64,000 nucleotides of DNA from a virus: IMG/VR virus record IMGVR_UViG_3300046171_000314, positions 62,001-126,000 of that record; one strand, written 5' to 3'. Both the position numbers and the translations under genes were made by a program. A model generated the notes under the pieces. That model was not told the DNA's origin. It was given only the letters and a program-made list of their open reading frames with translations, and ran no database searches. Shown here one piece after another: positions 15,503 to 24,452 of this stretch. Within the stretch, counting starts at the first letter, position 1. Every line of letters starts with the position of its first letter.

Positions 15503-17440
15503 ATGAACAGCCCCTTAAAAACCATATACTTCCCCAACTTATTGTCTGAGTTTGTGTACACTCGAACCTATTCTCGTTGGAATGGTGAAAGACGAGAGAC
15601 TTGGCAAGAGTCCGTGTCTCGATACATCTCTTTCCTCAGAAAGGAAAGACCACAAGTTCCCCCTGAAGTTTTTCAAAAAGCAGAACAATTGATTTTGAAT
15701 ATGGAAGTGATGGGTTCTATGCGAGCCTTGTGGTCGGCAGGAAACCCTGCAAAGAGAGATAACACTTGTATATACAATTGCTCATTCATTCCTTTGGACA
15801 ATCTCAGAGCCTTTTCAGAGGGTCTTTATATTCTTATGCAAGGGACAGGTGTGGGTTTTTCTGTTGAGCGTCAGTTTGTTAATAATCTTCCTGTGGTTTC
15901 AAAGAAAGATCTTCATAAAATCCTCACACACAAAATTGTCGATAGTGCTGAGGGATGGGCAGAGGCATTGTTCACCGCTTTATATGAAGGATTCACAGGT
16001 GGGTTTGTAAATTTCGACTACTCAGATGTCAGACCTGCGGGAGCAGTTCTCAAAACAAAGGGTGGGAGAGCAAGTGGTCCTGAGCCTTTGAAGAACCTTC
16101 TTGATTATGTTGCTGTTGTGTTGGCGAATGCAGCAGGGAGAAAGTTAACCTCCTTGGAATGTCACGACATTATGTGTATGGTGGGTGAAATAGTTGTTAG
16201 TGGGGGTGTCCGAAGATCGGCTCTTATTTCTTTTTCTGATCCTGACGATGAGGAAATGAGAAACGCAAAGAATTGGAAATTGGGAGAGTTTCCCAAGCAT
16301 AGGTATATGGCGAATAACTCCGCTTACTATGATGAGAAGCCAAGCGAAGATGTGTTTTGGGCAGAATGGGAAGCCCTTGTAGATTCGCAAAGTGGTGAGA
16401 GAGGGTTTTCTATTGGAAATTGGCACACTCGTGCTGATCGACCTTCTTCTGATGTTCGGTCAAACCCTTGTCACGAAATAGGCTTACGGTTTCTTAGGGC
16501 GACTAATCCAATAACAGGTGAAGGTGGTGGCGGTCAGTTTTGTAATCTAAGTGCTGCTATTATGCGTTCGGAAGATACAGAGGATTCTTTTGCTGAGAAG
16601 ATTCAAATAGCCACTTGGATTGGGGCTATTCAAAGTTCTTTCACACACTTTCCGTATCTTAGAAAGGGTTGGGTTCAAACCTGTCAAGAAGATCGCTTAT
16701 TGGGTGTGGATATAACAGGACAATGTGATAACCCTGCATTATCTCAAAATGAGATATTTATGAAGAAGATGAATGATCTCGCCATTAGCACATCCATCAA
16801 AGCAGCGGATTGCTTAGGGATTAACCACCCTGCTGCTGTTACTTGTGGTAAGCCGAGTGGCAATACCTCTCAACTTGTAGATTGTGCAAGTGGTTTTCAT
16901 CCTCGACACAGCAAGTTCTATTACAGACATGTTCGTATTGCAGGACACGACCCTCTTTGTCAGATGATCCGAGATCAAGGCGTTCCGATGTTCAAAGAGA
17001 ATGGAGAAGAAGGGCTAGCCGACAAAGACGTTTCTACTTGGGTTGCTCGTTTCCCTGTCAAAGCCCCTGATGGTGCAATGCTTCGAGACTCTGAAACAGC
17101 CCTTGAGATGTGTGAGAGATACTTACAGATTATGCGGACTTGGTGCTCTGACAAAGGACACAACCAAAGTGTGACTATTTATGTTCGAGAGGGAGAGTGG
17201 AAGACAGTAGGTCAATGGGTTTATGATCACTTCGATGAGATTACAGGACTTTCTTTCTTGCCTTATTTTGGAGGTAACTATCGTCTTGCCCCTTACGAAG
17301 AAATTGATGAAGCAACCTATGAGCAAGCAATGAGCGAAATGCCTATGATAGATTTCTCTCATCTTTCCCACTATGAGAAAGAAGATCGAGGAGAGGGTGC
17401 TCGTGAACTTGCTTGCGTTGGTGGTTCTTGCGAGTTGTAG
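15503..17440 (+). CDS. nrdJ: class II (B12-dependent) ribonucleotide reductase
   Basis: 645 residues, close to the monomeric adenosylcobalamin-dependent ribonucleoside triphosphate reductase of lactobacilli. Key points: NTCIYNCSF near residue 95, the active-site block SNPCHEIGL (thiyl-radical Cys and catalytic Glu, near 320), GGGQFCNLSA, TCGKPSGNTS, and the C-terminal redox pair CVGGSC. It makes dNTPs from NTPs without oxygen dependence but needs cobalamin and a thioredoxin-type reductant. No separate radical-generating subunit is needed or seen. It supplies nucleotides for the replication genes on both sides. Confidence 0.95.
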   Translation: MNSPLKTIYFPNLLSEFVYTRTYSRWNGERRETWQESVSRYISFLRKERPQVPPEVFQKAEQLILNMEVMGSMRALWSAGNPAKRDNTCIYNCSFIPLDNLRAFSEGLYILMQGTGVGFSVERQFVNNLPVVSKKDLHKILTHKIVDSAEGWAEALFTALYEGFTGGFVNFDYSDVRPAGAVLKTKGGRASGPEPLKNLLDYVAVVLANAAGRKLTSLECHDIMCMVGEIVVSGGVRRSALISFSDPDDEEMRNAKNWKLGEFPKHRYMANNSAYYDEKPSEDVFWAEWEALVDSQSGERGFSIGNWHTRADRPSSDVRSNPCHEIGLRFLRATNPITGEGGGGQFCNLSAAIMRSEDTEDSFAEKIQIATWIGAIQSSFTHFPYLRKGWVQTCQEDRLLGVDITGQCDNPALSQNEIFMKKMNDLAISTSIKAADCLGINHPAAVTCGKPSGNTSQLVDCASGFHPRHSKFYYRHVRIAGHDPLCQMIRDQGVPMFKENGEEGLADKDVSTWVARFPVKAPDGAMLRDSETALEMCERYLQIMRTWCSDKGHNQSVTIYVREGEWKTVGQWVYDHFDEITGLSFLPYFGGNYRLAPYEEIDEATYEQAMSEMPMIDFSHLSHYEKEDRGEGARELACVGGSCEL

Positions 17441-17510
17441 TTTTTCAATAGTTTATTTATATCCTGTGGGTGTTTGACATCCTTGCAGGATATATTTTTT
17501 GAGGTTTGCT

Positions 17511-18122
17511 ATGAATAGAAGCGTTTACTCCGATTGGGACGACTTTACTGTGGGAGATGATTATGTTTATTGTGAAGAGGACTTTAAGACCTTTCAATAT
17601 CTTGTCGACAAGTTAGAGAAACAAACAAAGAAAGGCATCGATGCTCTTTTACAAAAACACGGTTTCGGAAATCTGACAGTAGACTTTTTTGACATAGAAG
17701 AAACCGAAATGGATGAAGATGGTTACGATATTCATGCCGTAATGTTTTTCAATGGTAAAGGAATCTCTACCTCAAAACTGCAAGAGATTACTTTCACTCT
17801 CACAGGCGATGTGTCCCTCAACACAGAAGAATATGAGTATATGGGCACAGTTCAATCTTGGATGGAATCCCCTCCATATGAGGTTGGCTACATTGAGGTT
17901 ATCTGCCCTGATCGGAAGATAAGTTCCTTTGAGATTATTAAGGGAAAACGTGCAAGTTCTAGTTTTTCGGCTAATGCCTTTATTAAGGCAATTGATGAAT
18001 ACTTAAATAATTTTAGCAAATCGAGAAGAGCCTCAGATTTGGCAAGAGTCCGAAAAAAGAGAGCACATCAAATCTCCAAGAGAAGAAAGCGTTCTAGTGG
18101 GTGCAATTGTCGTAAAAAATAA
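17511..18122 (+). CDS. hypothetical protein with basic Cys tail
   Basis: 203 residues from the ATG at 17511 (SD GAGG). The N-terminal two thirds are acidic and look like a mixed alpha-beta domain. The C-terminal 40 residues are extremely basic (KSRRASDLARVRKKRAHQIS, then KRRKRSSG) and end with CNCRKK. A basic tail of this kind suggests nucleic acid binding or packaging with DNA. No family is recognised. A terminator follows. Confidence 0.65.
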   Translation: MNRSVYSDWDDFTVGDDYVYCEEDFKTFQYLVDKLEKQTKKGIDALLQKHGFGNLTVDFFDIEETEMDEDGYDIHAVMFFNGKGISTSKLQEITFTLTGDVSLNTEEYEYMGTVQSWMESPPYEVGYIEVICPDRKISSFEIIKGKRASSSFSANAFIKAIDEYLNNFSKSRRASDLARVRKKRAHQISKRRKRSSGCNCRKK

Positions 18123-18150
18123 ACCTTGTGTTATAATTCTCCTTTGTTTT

Positions 18151-18182
18151 CCCCTCCAACATTATGTTGGGGGGGTTTTTTT
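18151..18182 (+). terminator. rho-independent terminator
   Basis: Stem CCCCTCCAACA/TGTTGGGGGGG with a TTA loop, followed by seven T residues. It closes the transcript that carries the ribonucleotide reductase gene. Confidence 0.88.
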
Positions 18183-18206
18183 ATTTGCAAACAAATGGGG
18201 GTGTTG

Positions 18207-18218
18207 CTTCGGTATAAA
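18207..18218 (+). promoter_or_regulatory. CGGTATA promoter box
   Basis: CTTCGGTATAAA lies 23 bases before the helicase ATG and directly after a strong terminator, so a promoter is required here. Confidence 0.6.
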
Positions 18219-18241
18219 CCATTCAAACAATAGGAGATAGA

Positions 18242-20599
18242 ATGGAAAAGTACTCAGGCAAGATTCAAGCAGTTGTCTTCAAGAACCCTGATGATCATTT
18301 TTATATAATGAAAATACTTCTTGATAAAGTCCCATCAAATAAAGGCTTAACAAAAGAGGTCATTGCTACAGGGAAGGTTTTTGGGGTTCGTGTTCAAAAA
18401 GGTACTTGGCTATCTTTTGAGGCTAACATCACCAATCACGCTAAGTATGGAAACCAACTTAAAATAACAAAAGCCCCTGCATTTGATTCAAAGAATATGA
18501 CCCCAAAAACAATACAGGGGATTCTTCAGGGTCAAGGTGTTTCAGAACTTGTGGCTCGTGCAATAGTCAAAAAGTTCGGAGAGAGTACTTATGGTGTCTT
18601 ATCAGGGGAAGATGCCTCAGAAGCCCTTCAAAGCATATCAGGCATTAACATGATTAGTGCTGACTTCATTCTTCAAAAGTGGAGAGATTTCTTAGCCCTA
18701 CACCAAACGTTTTCCTTCTTCGAGAAGATAGGGTTGTCTAGCAAGAAATATCAGCAGGTTTTCGCTCACTTTGGATCTGATGCAAAAAAAATTATTTCAG
18801 AAGACCCTTACTTATTGACCGACATAGAGGGGATAACCTTTGAACAAGCAGATGCGGTGGCTTCTCATATAGGGATTCCAAAGAACTCTGTGAAGCGAAC
18901 ATCAGGCTTGGTCTTCTCTGCCTTAAAGTCCGATAGGTCTATGGGACATCTTTATCTAACTCCAAGACAAGTCTTTGACTTTGCTAGAAGAAAGGTTGGT
19001 TCTCTTACGGAAAGCGGTTTGTTGACATCTCTCATATACCTGCACAACCATAAGCGACTTGTTTTTAATATCCCTGACTTTGAATCATTGGGCAAGGTCT
19101 TTTCAGTGAAAGATTCTTTTGACTTGGAGGTATCTTCTCTATCCAAAGAAGAGAGGTATATCTTCTTTGAAAAGGGCTGTGTGTATTCTAAGTGGAATTT
19201 CTTAATAGAACAGAGAAGTGCTGAGATGCTTTTGAAAAGACGAGAGACTATATTGCAGGGAGGTAATGTTTGGACAGAGGTTGAAAAAACATTAGAGGAT
19301 GTTCTCTCGGATGACTCCATAGAAATCACTCTTTCTGAGTTACAAAAAGAAGCAATTGTTACCGCATTATCGAACCCTATCTCGGTTATCACAGGGCTTC
19401 CCGGAACAGGAAAAACCACAACCCTGAAAGTTCTTGTGAAGGTTCTTGATAGAGCAGGGATTACTTTTCAGATGGTTGCTCCAACCGCTATTGCTGCAAA
19501 GAGAATATCCCAAGTGACAAGCAAGCCTGCCTATACAATTCACCGAGCCTTTGGTTCAAAGGGCGGCAAAGATCAAGACAACGAAAGGGAGAACACTTAT
19601 TATGGAGTGGTTGGAGAAAAGAAGCCATCTAATTCGACAGAGAGTTCTCAAACCTTTGAGGGGTGGGAGAAAATGCTTTCGGCTAATATCTTGATTTGTG
19701 ATGAGGCAAGTATGGTCGATCAGCATCTTTTGTATCGTATGTTGAAAGGGACGCACGGTAGGTGTCAATTAGTCTTTGTCGGAGACCACGCACAGTTGCC
19801 AAGTGTGGGGGCAGGAGATGTACTGAAGAGTCTTCTACACTACTTTCCTTCTGTTGCTCTCACTGAAATCTTCCGACAAAGCGACACAAGTGATATTGTG
19901 TATGCCGCTCACGACATACACAAAGGTAACACCCCTGATTTGGGGGATACCTCCGACTCTGATTTTGTTTTTATTTCTTGCGAAAGCCACGTTCAGATTC
20001 AAAATCTTATTCTTAAATTATCTCAGAGAGTGTACGAAAAGAGAGTTCCTTTTCAAGTTTTATCTCCAAGACATTCAAGCGAGTTGGGAGTCACAGAACT
20101 CAATCAAAGATTGAGAGAACTACTAAACACCACAGAAGAGCAAAGTGTTATTCGAGTGGGTAGTCAGTTCTTACGAGAGAATGATCGAGTGATGATCACA
20201 AAGAATGATTACAATCGTTCTGTCTTCAATGGTGACACAGGCAAGATTTATCGTATTATGCAGGATAAAAAGGTCATTGTGAAAATACACGGAGAGCAAG
20301 ACTTCTATGTAGATTTCACACCCAACGAGATTTCAAAGTATTTGCGATTGGCATACTGTACAACGGTACATAAGATGCAGGGTCAGGAAACAGGGATAAT
20401 TATTATGCCCTTAGTTCGTATGTTTTCAAGTCAATTGCAAAGGAACTTGTTGTACACAGCAATAACAAGAGCCAAAGAAAAGGTCATTCTTATAGGACAT
20501 CAAGACTCTTTGATAAAAGCCATAGACAATGACAAAGCCTCAGAAAGAAACACAAGACTTTTGGACAGGCTGCAAGAATACGTTTTGGAATCGGTATAA
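18242..20599 (+). CDS. RecD-like superfamily 1B helicase
   Basis: 785 residues. An N-terminal region of about 320 residues with helix-hairpin-helix-like segments (QGVSELVARAIVKKFG, ISGINMISADFILQKW) precedes the SF1 core: Walker A GLPGTGKTTT (about 385), Walker B ILICDEASMVD, GDHAQLPSVG, and C-terminal YCTTVHKMQGQE and LYTAITRAKEKV. This matches RecD2-type 5'-3' helicases, not the Dda type. It is likely to act in replication fork or recombination processing together with the RecA, RuvC and SbcCD-like genes downstream. Confidence 0.92.
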   Translation: MEKYSGKIQAVVFKNPDDHFYIMKILLDKVPSNKGLTKEVIATGKVFGVRVQKGTWLSFEANITNHAKYGNQLKITKAPAFDSKNMTPKTIQGILQGQGVSELVARAIVKKFGESTYGVLSGEDASEALQSISGINMISADFILQKWRDFLALHQTFSFFEKIGLSSKKYQQVFAHFGSDAKKIISEDPYLLTDIEGITFEQADAVASHIGIPKNSVKRTSGLVFSALKSDRSMGHLYLTPRQVFDFARRKVGSLTESGLLTSLIYLHNHKRLVFNIPDFESLGKVFSVKDSFDLEVSSLSKEERYIFFEKGCVYSKWNFLIEQRSAEMLLKRRETILQGGNVWTEVEKTLEDVLSDDSIEITLSELQKEAIVTALSNPISVITGLPGTGKTTTLKVLVKVLDRAGITFQMVAPTAIAAKRISQVTSKPAYTIHRAFGSKGGKDQDNERENTYYGVVGEKKPSNSTESSQTFEGWEKMLSANILICDEASMVDQHLLYRMLKGTHGRCQLVFVGDHAQLPSVGAGDVLKSLLHYFPSVALTEIFRQSDTSDIVYAAHDIHKGNTPDLGDTSDSDFVFISCESHVQIQNLILKLSQRVYEKRVPFQVLSPRHSSELGVTELNQRLRELLNTTEEQSVIRVGSQFLRENDRVMITKNDYNRSVFNGDTGKIYRIMQDKKVIVKIHGEQDFYVDFTPNEISKYLRLAYCTTVHKMQGQETGIIIMPLVRMFSSQLQRNLLYTAITRAKEKVILIGHQDSLIKAIDNDKASERNTRLLDRLQEYVLESV

Positions 20600-20615
20600 G
20601 AACACAGAGGATATT

Positions 20616-20915
20616 ATGAGAACTTTAGAAGAAATACAAAAAGGACTATTGGTGGGACAGGTAACCGCCACTAGAACTCTTAGGAGTAAGTCAGGAGACA
20701 TCATCACTTCAATCATTGGTGAGTGGGGCAGTGATACAAACAAACTCAGTTTGAAAGAGGTACAGGTCGCCTACCTATTGGTTTCTCGTGAAGCCGATAT
20801 AGGGGCTTTACGGTCACAATATGCCAAAGGGCTAGTAGATGCCATTGAATTTGAAACACAATTGCAGAGTATGAAATATCGGTATGAAGAACAGATAAAG
20901 GAGATATCAAAATGA
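20616..20915 (+). CDS. small helical protein
   Basis: 99 residues starting MRTLEEIQKGLLVGQ; the ATG at 20616 follows an AGAGGA SD. The middle (DIITSIIGEWGSDTNKLS) and tail (LQSMKYRYEEQIKEISK) look helical. It overlaps the next gene by 4 bases (ATGA). It could be a partner of the recombination proteins that follow, but nothing identifies it. A CGGTATA sequence lies in the last codons of the helicase gene just upstream. Confidence 0.65.
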   Translation: MRTLEEIQKGLLVGQVTATRTLRSKSGDIITSIIGEWGSDTNKLSLKEVQVAYLLVSREADIGALRSQYAKGLVDAIEFETQLQSMKYRYEEQIKEISK

Positions 20916-21574
20916 CAACACAAATACCTGAAATAACTCAAGAGTACATCGACAAGATTTTCGAGGAACTTGGGAAAATGCAAATCGTCTTAGACAAAGA
21001 ACCTTTACGATTTGGTCCGAGCCGCCTTAATGAAAAGGTTGCAGTGACAAGAAATATGCTCACAAGATGCGAGCAACTTTTTAATTCGGTTTCGCACCAT
21101 TTGCAGTTGTACTCTTTGGAGAAGAGAAAAGCCGATCTTACTTTTTCCCTCAATGAGAAAAATCTTATCGCTAACGATCCTGAGGTTCGTGCAGGAAGGA
21201 ACTTGAAGGACAGAGAGGCAGTTGCTCATTTGAAACTTAGAAAAGAAATAGAAAGCCTGACTTTTTTGGAAGCCACTGTTCATAATTTGGAGATTGTATT
21301 GTCTATGGTAAAAGCCAAACGTTCAGATCTTCGTGATGTACAAGGCAGGCTCAAAGACCAAATCAAGTTGTGTCAGGAAGATATCGGCATTGGTCGCAGA
21401 TGGGGTCACGAAAAAACACAAGCCTCCCCTAAACCCATTGTCACCCCTGATATGGCAGAGGAACTTTTGTCTCCTATCAATGAATCTTATCAAGCCGAGC
21501 AAGTCACCGAGCAAGATGTGAGTGAGGGTTTGGTGGATATCGACGCTTTACTAGACAGTGTTGATCAATATTAA
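20912..21574 (+). CDS. coiled-coil protein, possible recombination mediator
   Basis: 220 residues. Two long helical stretches are broken by NLIANDPEVRAGRNLKDRE. The tail is acidic and ends DIDALLDSVDQY. No enzyme motifs are visible. Its size, helical nature and position between a helicase and a ssDNA-binding protein, upstream of RecA, are reminiscent of T4 UvsY, which loads the recombinase on SSB-coated DNA. The sequence similarity I can see is too weak to claim homology. Phage hypothetical proteins with the same ANDPEVRAGR segment are common. Confidence 0.65.
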   Translation: MTTQIPEITQEYIDKIFEELGKMQIVLDKEPLRFGPSRLNEKVAVTRNMLTRCEQLFNSVSHHLQLYSLEKRKADLTFSLNEKNLIANDPEVRAGRNLKDREAVAHLKLRKEIESLTFLEATVHNLEIVLSMVKAKRSDLRDVQGRLKDQIKLCQEDIGIGRRWGHEKTQASPKPIVTPDMAEELLSPINESYQAEQVTEQDVSEGLVDIDALLDSVDQY

Positions 21575-21704
21575 TTTTTTTCACCAACAACGATCAATTA
21601 TAGATCGGAACTTGGTATAACTACTCGGCACTAACATTTTGTGCCTTTCTATAAACCTCGCACTAACAAAATAACAAATGTGCATTTTACATAAGGAGAT
21701 TCCT
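21575..21704 (+). promoter_or_regulatory. 130-base leader with repeats and promoter box
   Basis: This leader of the probable ssDNA-binding protein gene contains a hairpin GGCAC/GTGCC (about 21627-21645), a CTTTCTATAAACC box (21645-21657) and two direct copies of GCACTAACA about 32 bases apart. The SD is AAGGAG. T4 gene 32 is known to repress its own translation through its leader; a similar control is possible here but not shown. Confidence 0.45.
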
Positions 21705-22460
21705 ATGAGTGGATTCATGGAATTTGATCTCGGTAATACCGATAAAGCAATAAAAAAACCTGCATCTCGATTTAAAGTCGAAGATGGCAAATCATATCGT
21801 GTCAGCCTTGCTTGGTGGATGCCCCTCAGTGGCTCTGACTCCAAGTTTGATTTCGAGTCTAACCCTAAGTTTGTGAAAGCGGCTCGCTACTACAAGCAAG
21901 GACTTGGTTATGTCATTCACGATGAAAGTGTTGGAGCGGAGTTGAAACGACTTATGGGGGGCAATCCTCAAGAGCGATTTGCAACCATTCTCATTCAGTG
22001 GAAAACAAGTGATGATGGAACTCTTGATCAAAACGCTTTCGTACAAGGTCGTGACTACAAAGTCTTATCTTGGATTATGTCACAAGAGAAACTTACAACC
22101 ATTCTTCGTGTTCACAAAAACTTCGGCATCAGCGAAGTGGATATTAATATTACCTGTCCTAAAGGCGGCTCACAGTATCAGAAGATGGATATTATGCCCA
22201 TAAACCGCTCTTTCAAAAATGTAAAGCACGGAAACCTCCTCCGCTTTGCTATGGAAAGTGACAAAGAAGGTATGACAGCGATGGCTTCCAAGATTTACAA
22301 AGAGGTACAAGACACTGCTGAGACCATTAGAGATCAGATTGGTCGTCAATATTCTATCTCTGAAATCAAAGAGAAGTTGGGCTTGGAAGACAACACAGCC
22401 ACTGCTGATGTTGGTGTAGACAATGCTGATGATATTTTGGATAACATCTACCCTGTCTAA
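21705..22460 (+). CDS. probable ssDNA-binding protein
   Basis: 251 residues from MSGFMEFDLGNTDKAIKKP; the ATG at 21705 has an AAGGAGAT SD. The central part is rich in Lys, Arg and aromatic residues (SYRVSLAWWMPLSG, FVKAARYYKQGLGYVIHDES, KVLSWIMSQEKLTTILRVHK) and could form an OB fold. The C-terminus is strongly acidic and ends DNADDILDNIYPV, as in SSB and gp32 proteins, where the acidic tail recruits partners. No zinc-finger pattern like that of gp32 is visible. The identification rests on architecture and location before RuvC and RecA. Confidence 0.6.
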   Translation: MSGFMEFDLGNTDKAIKKPASRFKVEDGKSYRVSLAWWMPLSGSDSKFDFESNPKFVKAARYYKQGLGYVIHDESVGAELKRLMGGNPQERFATILIQWKTSDDGTLDQNAFVQGRDYKVLSWIMSQEKLTTILRVHKNFGISEVDINITCPKGGSQYQKMDIMPINRSFKNVKHGNLLRFAMESDKEGMTAMASKIYKEVQDTAETIRDQIGRQYSISEIKEKLGLEDNTATADVGVDNADDILDNIYPV

Positions 22461-22480
22461 TTCAACAACTATCTTGATGA

Positions 22481-22517
22481 TTGAGGGGTGAGGGTATTTT
22501 TCCTTTGCCCCTTTTTT
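22481..22517 (+). terminator. possible weak terminator
   Basis: AGGGG and CCCCT with short inner pairing (AGG/CCT) flank a T-rich loop, then a T6 run. The stem is interrupted, so read-through is likely. It could set SSB expression above that of the downstream RuvC and RecA genes. Confidence 0.4.
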
Positions 22518-22530
22518 ATTGGAGTCTTTT

Positions 22531-23160
22531 ATGAAAATACTTGGTCTTGACCCCTCTCTCACCAATTTTGGTTGGTGTTTTATAGATGACGATGGCTCTA
22601 CTGTGATAGAACGAGGTCGCTTCAAAACAACCTCCAAGCAAATCTTTATTGAACGTTATGTACAACTTAGAGGGGAACTTTCGGATCTCATAGATAGGTT
22701 GAAACCTGATCGAATAGGGATTGAGAGTCCTATTTTCAATGATATGTTCAGTGAAGGAATGTACGGTCTCTTCCTTTTCTGTAACGAGGTCTTTATGACC
22801 AAAAAGAAAGATGTGGCTTTCTTTTCTCCTCCGCAAGTGAAGAGCCACGCTTTTGTTTTCCTAAAGCGACCTAAGGGTTGGAAGATGAAAAAGCAGGATA
22901 TGTGCGAAGCATCTAGAACTAAGTCAGGTGGTGGAAAATGGAATCACAATGAAGCAGATGCCTATTGGGTTGGGGTGACCGCCTACAGGTTTTGGCAATA
23001 CTACGATCAAGTTCTTTCGGTGGATGATCTTACAGAAAAAGAAAAACACCAATTTACAAGAATTCATACATTTAAGAGAGGAAAGAAGATCGGAGAGACA
23101 GTAAAAAGCGGTTTAATACATAGGGAAGATGATCGATTTTTCCTTTGGTCACAAAAATAA
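22531..23160 (+). CDS. RuvC-like Holliday junction resolvase
   Basis: 209 residues from the ATG at 22531 (SD TTGGAG). It has the RNase H-like resolvase pattern: GLDPSLTNFGW (Asp 7), IGIESPIF (Glu 65) and the C-terminal HNEADAYWVG (Asp, about 143). It likely resolves branched recombination or replication DNA before packaging. The C-terminal 50 residues are basic and extra compared with host RuvC. Confidence 0.88.
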   Translation: MKILGLDPSLTNFGWCFIDDDGSTVIERGRFKTTSKQIFIERYVQLRGELSDLIDRLKPDRIGIESPIFNDMFSEGMYGLFLFCNEVFMTKKKDVAFFSPPQVKSHAFVFLKRPKGWKMKKQDMCEASRTKSGGGKWNHNEADAYWVGVTAYRFWQYYDQVLSVDDLTEKEKHQFTRIHTFKRGKKIGETVKSGLIHREDDRFFLWSQK

Positions 23161-23174
23161 ATTAGGAGGCTATT

Positions 23175-24392
23175 ATGGCTAGAAAAACTAAGAAGTCATC
23201 AGCAAAACCAAAGCAAAATGTGAGTGCTTTGGCTAATGCTATGTCAAAAATGAATACTGTTTTCAAGGGGGAGGATGTTGTTGTTTCGTTAGATATCTCT
23301 TCTATGAAACAATCTGTTCCTCATATCCCCACAGGTGCTCTTGCAGTGGATTACTTGATAGGGGGTCGCCCAAATCGTTACGGTGTAGCCCCCTGTCCGG
23401 GACTCCCCAAAGGTCGTATTCTGAACCTTTATGGACACGAGGGCAGCGGCAAGACAACACTTGCTTTGACTACTGTTGCACAGGTTTGTGCCACAGGAGG
23501 GACTGTCTGTTATATAGATTTTGAAAATGCCATTGTGCCTGATTATGCCGCACAAATAGGTGTGCCCATTGAAGATCCAAACAAGTTCTTATTGGTATCC
23601 CCTGAAACCCTCGAAGATGGCATCAAGATAATGTACATTATGTTGAGTGAAGGTGTTGATCTTATCTGTATTGATTCTGTTGGAGCAGGAGTTCCAAAAA
23701 TCGAGTTTGAAAAATCGATCAAAGATACAGACAAACACGCAAAGGTTGGGGAACTTGCACGACTATGGTCGGGACATCTCCCTAAGTTGAAACAAATCGC
23801 ATCAAAGAAAGGCACAACGATTATCGCCATTTCTCAGATCAGAGATAAGATTGGGGGGATGGGCTATGGAGAGCAATCCACTGTTCAAGGGGGTAAGGCA
23901 TGGAAGTTCTATGCGGCTCTCAGAATGAAACTCAGGCGAGTACAACAAGTTAAGGGCAAGGTTTTCAATGCCATCACAGGTCGTTATGAAGACCAAACAA
24001 TTGGGTCTGTTACACGAGCCAAGTTAGACAAGTGTAAAGTAAGTTCTTCTCAAGGTCAAGAGATAGACTTCCATCTTCGACAAGGCGAGGGGATTGACAA
24101 TGCAAGCACCCTCATTGACATTGCAGCAGCACACGGATTCATCAAGAAAGGTGGTTCTTGGTATACTTGGGAAAGACCTCACGCACAAGACATCAAAGTG
24201 CAGGGTTCTGAGAAACTTCGTGAAATGCTCCTAGATGACGATGCCCTCTTTGATGAACTTTGGGCACACTGCATACCGTTATTGTCAGGGGGCAAAGCGG
24301 AAGAAGGAGTCATTCTTGGAGATGACACTCCTGAGGAAGCCTCTGAGTATTCAGACAAAGACCTGTTGAAGGACTTGAAAGATTTAGAATAG
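23175..24392 (+). CDS. recA: RecA-like recombinase
   Basis: 405 residues. Walker A GHEGSGKT (87-94), the following GGTVCYIDFENA, Walker B VDLICIDSVGAG, GTTIIAISQIRDK and the GGKAWKFYAALRMKL segment match the RecA core. It promotes strand pairing, probably with the SSB-like protein and the split SbcCD encoded nearby. The N-terminal 40 residues are basic and low in complexity. The C-terminus is acidic, as in RecA. Confidence 0.95.
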   Translation: MARKTKKSSAKPKQNVSALANAMSKMNTVFKGEDVVVSLDISSMKQSVPHIPTGALAVDYLIGGRPNRYGVAPCPGLPKGRILNLYGHEGSGKTTLALTTVAQVCATGGTVCYIDFENAIVPDYAAQIGVPIEDPNKFLLVSPETLEDGIKIMYIMLSEGVDLICIDSVGAGVPKIEFEKSIKDTDKHAKVGELARLWSGHLPKLKQIASKKGTTIIAISQIRDKIGGMGYGEQSTVQGGKAWKFYAALRMKLRRVQQVKGKVFNAITGRYEDQTIGSVTRAKLDKCKVSSSQGQEIDFHLRQGEGIDNASTLIDIAAAHGFIKKGGSWYTWERPHAQDIKVQGSEKLREMLLDDDALFDELWAHCIPLLSGGKAEEGVILGDDTPEEASEYSDKDLLKDLKDLE

Positions 24393-24396
24393 TATT

Positions 24397-24432
24397 GTTT
24401 TCGGTATAAAGAGAGGGGGGTAGTCCCCTCTC
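24397..24432 (+). promoter_or_regulatory. CGGTATA promoter box overlapping an attenuator-like hairpin
   Basis: GTTTTCGGTATAAA (24397-24410) is followed at once by GAGAGGGG (24411-24418), a short loop and CCCCTCTC (24425-24432), then ATTTTAATT. The hairpin would end the RecA transcript, but it would also lie at the 5' end of any transcript starting from the box. Confidence 0.5.
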
Positions 24433-24452
24433 ATTTTAATTAGGGAGATCTT

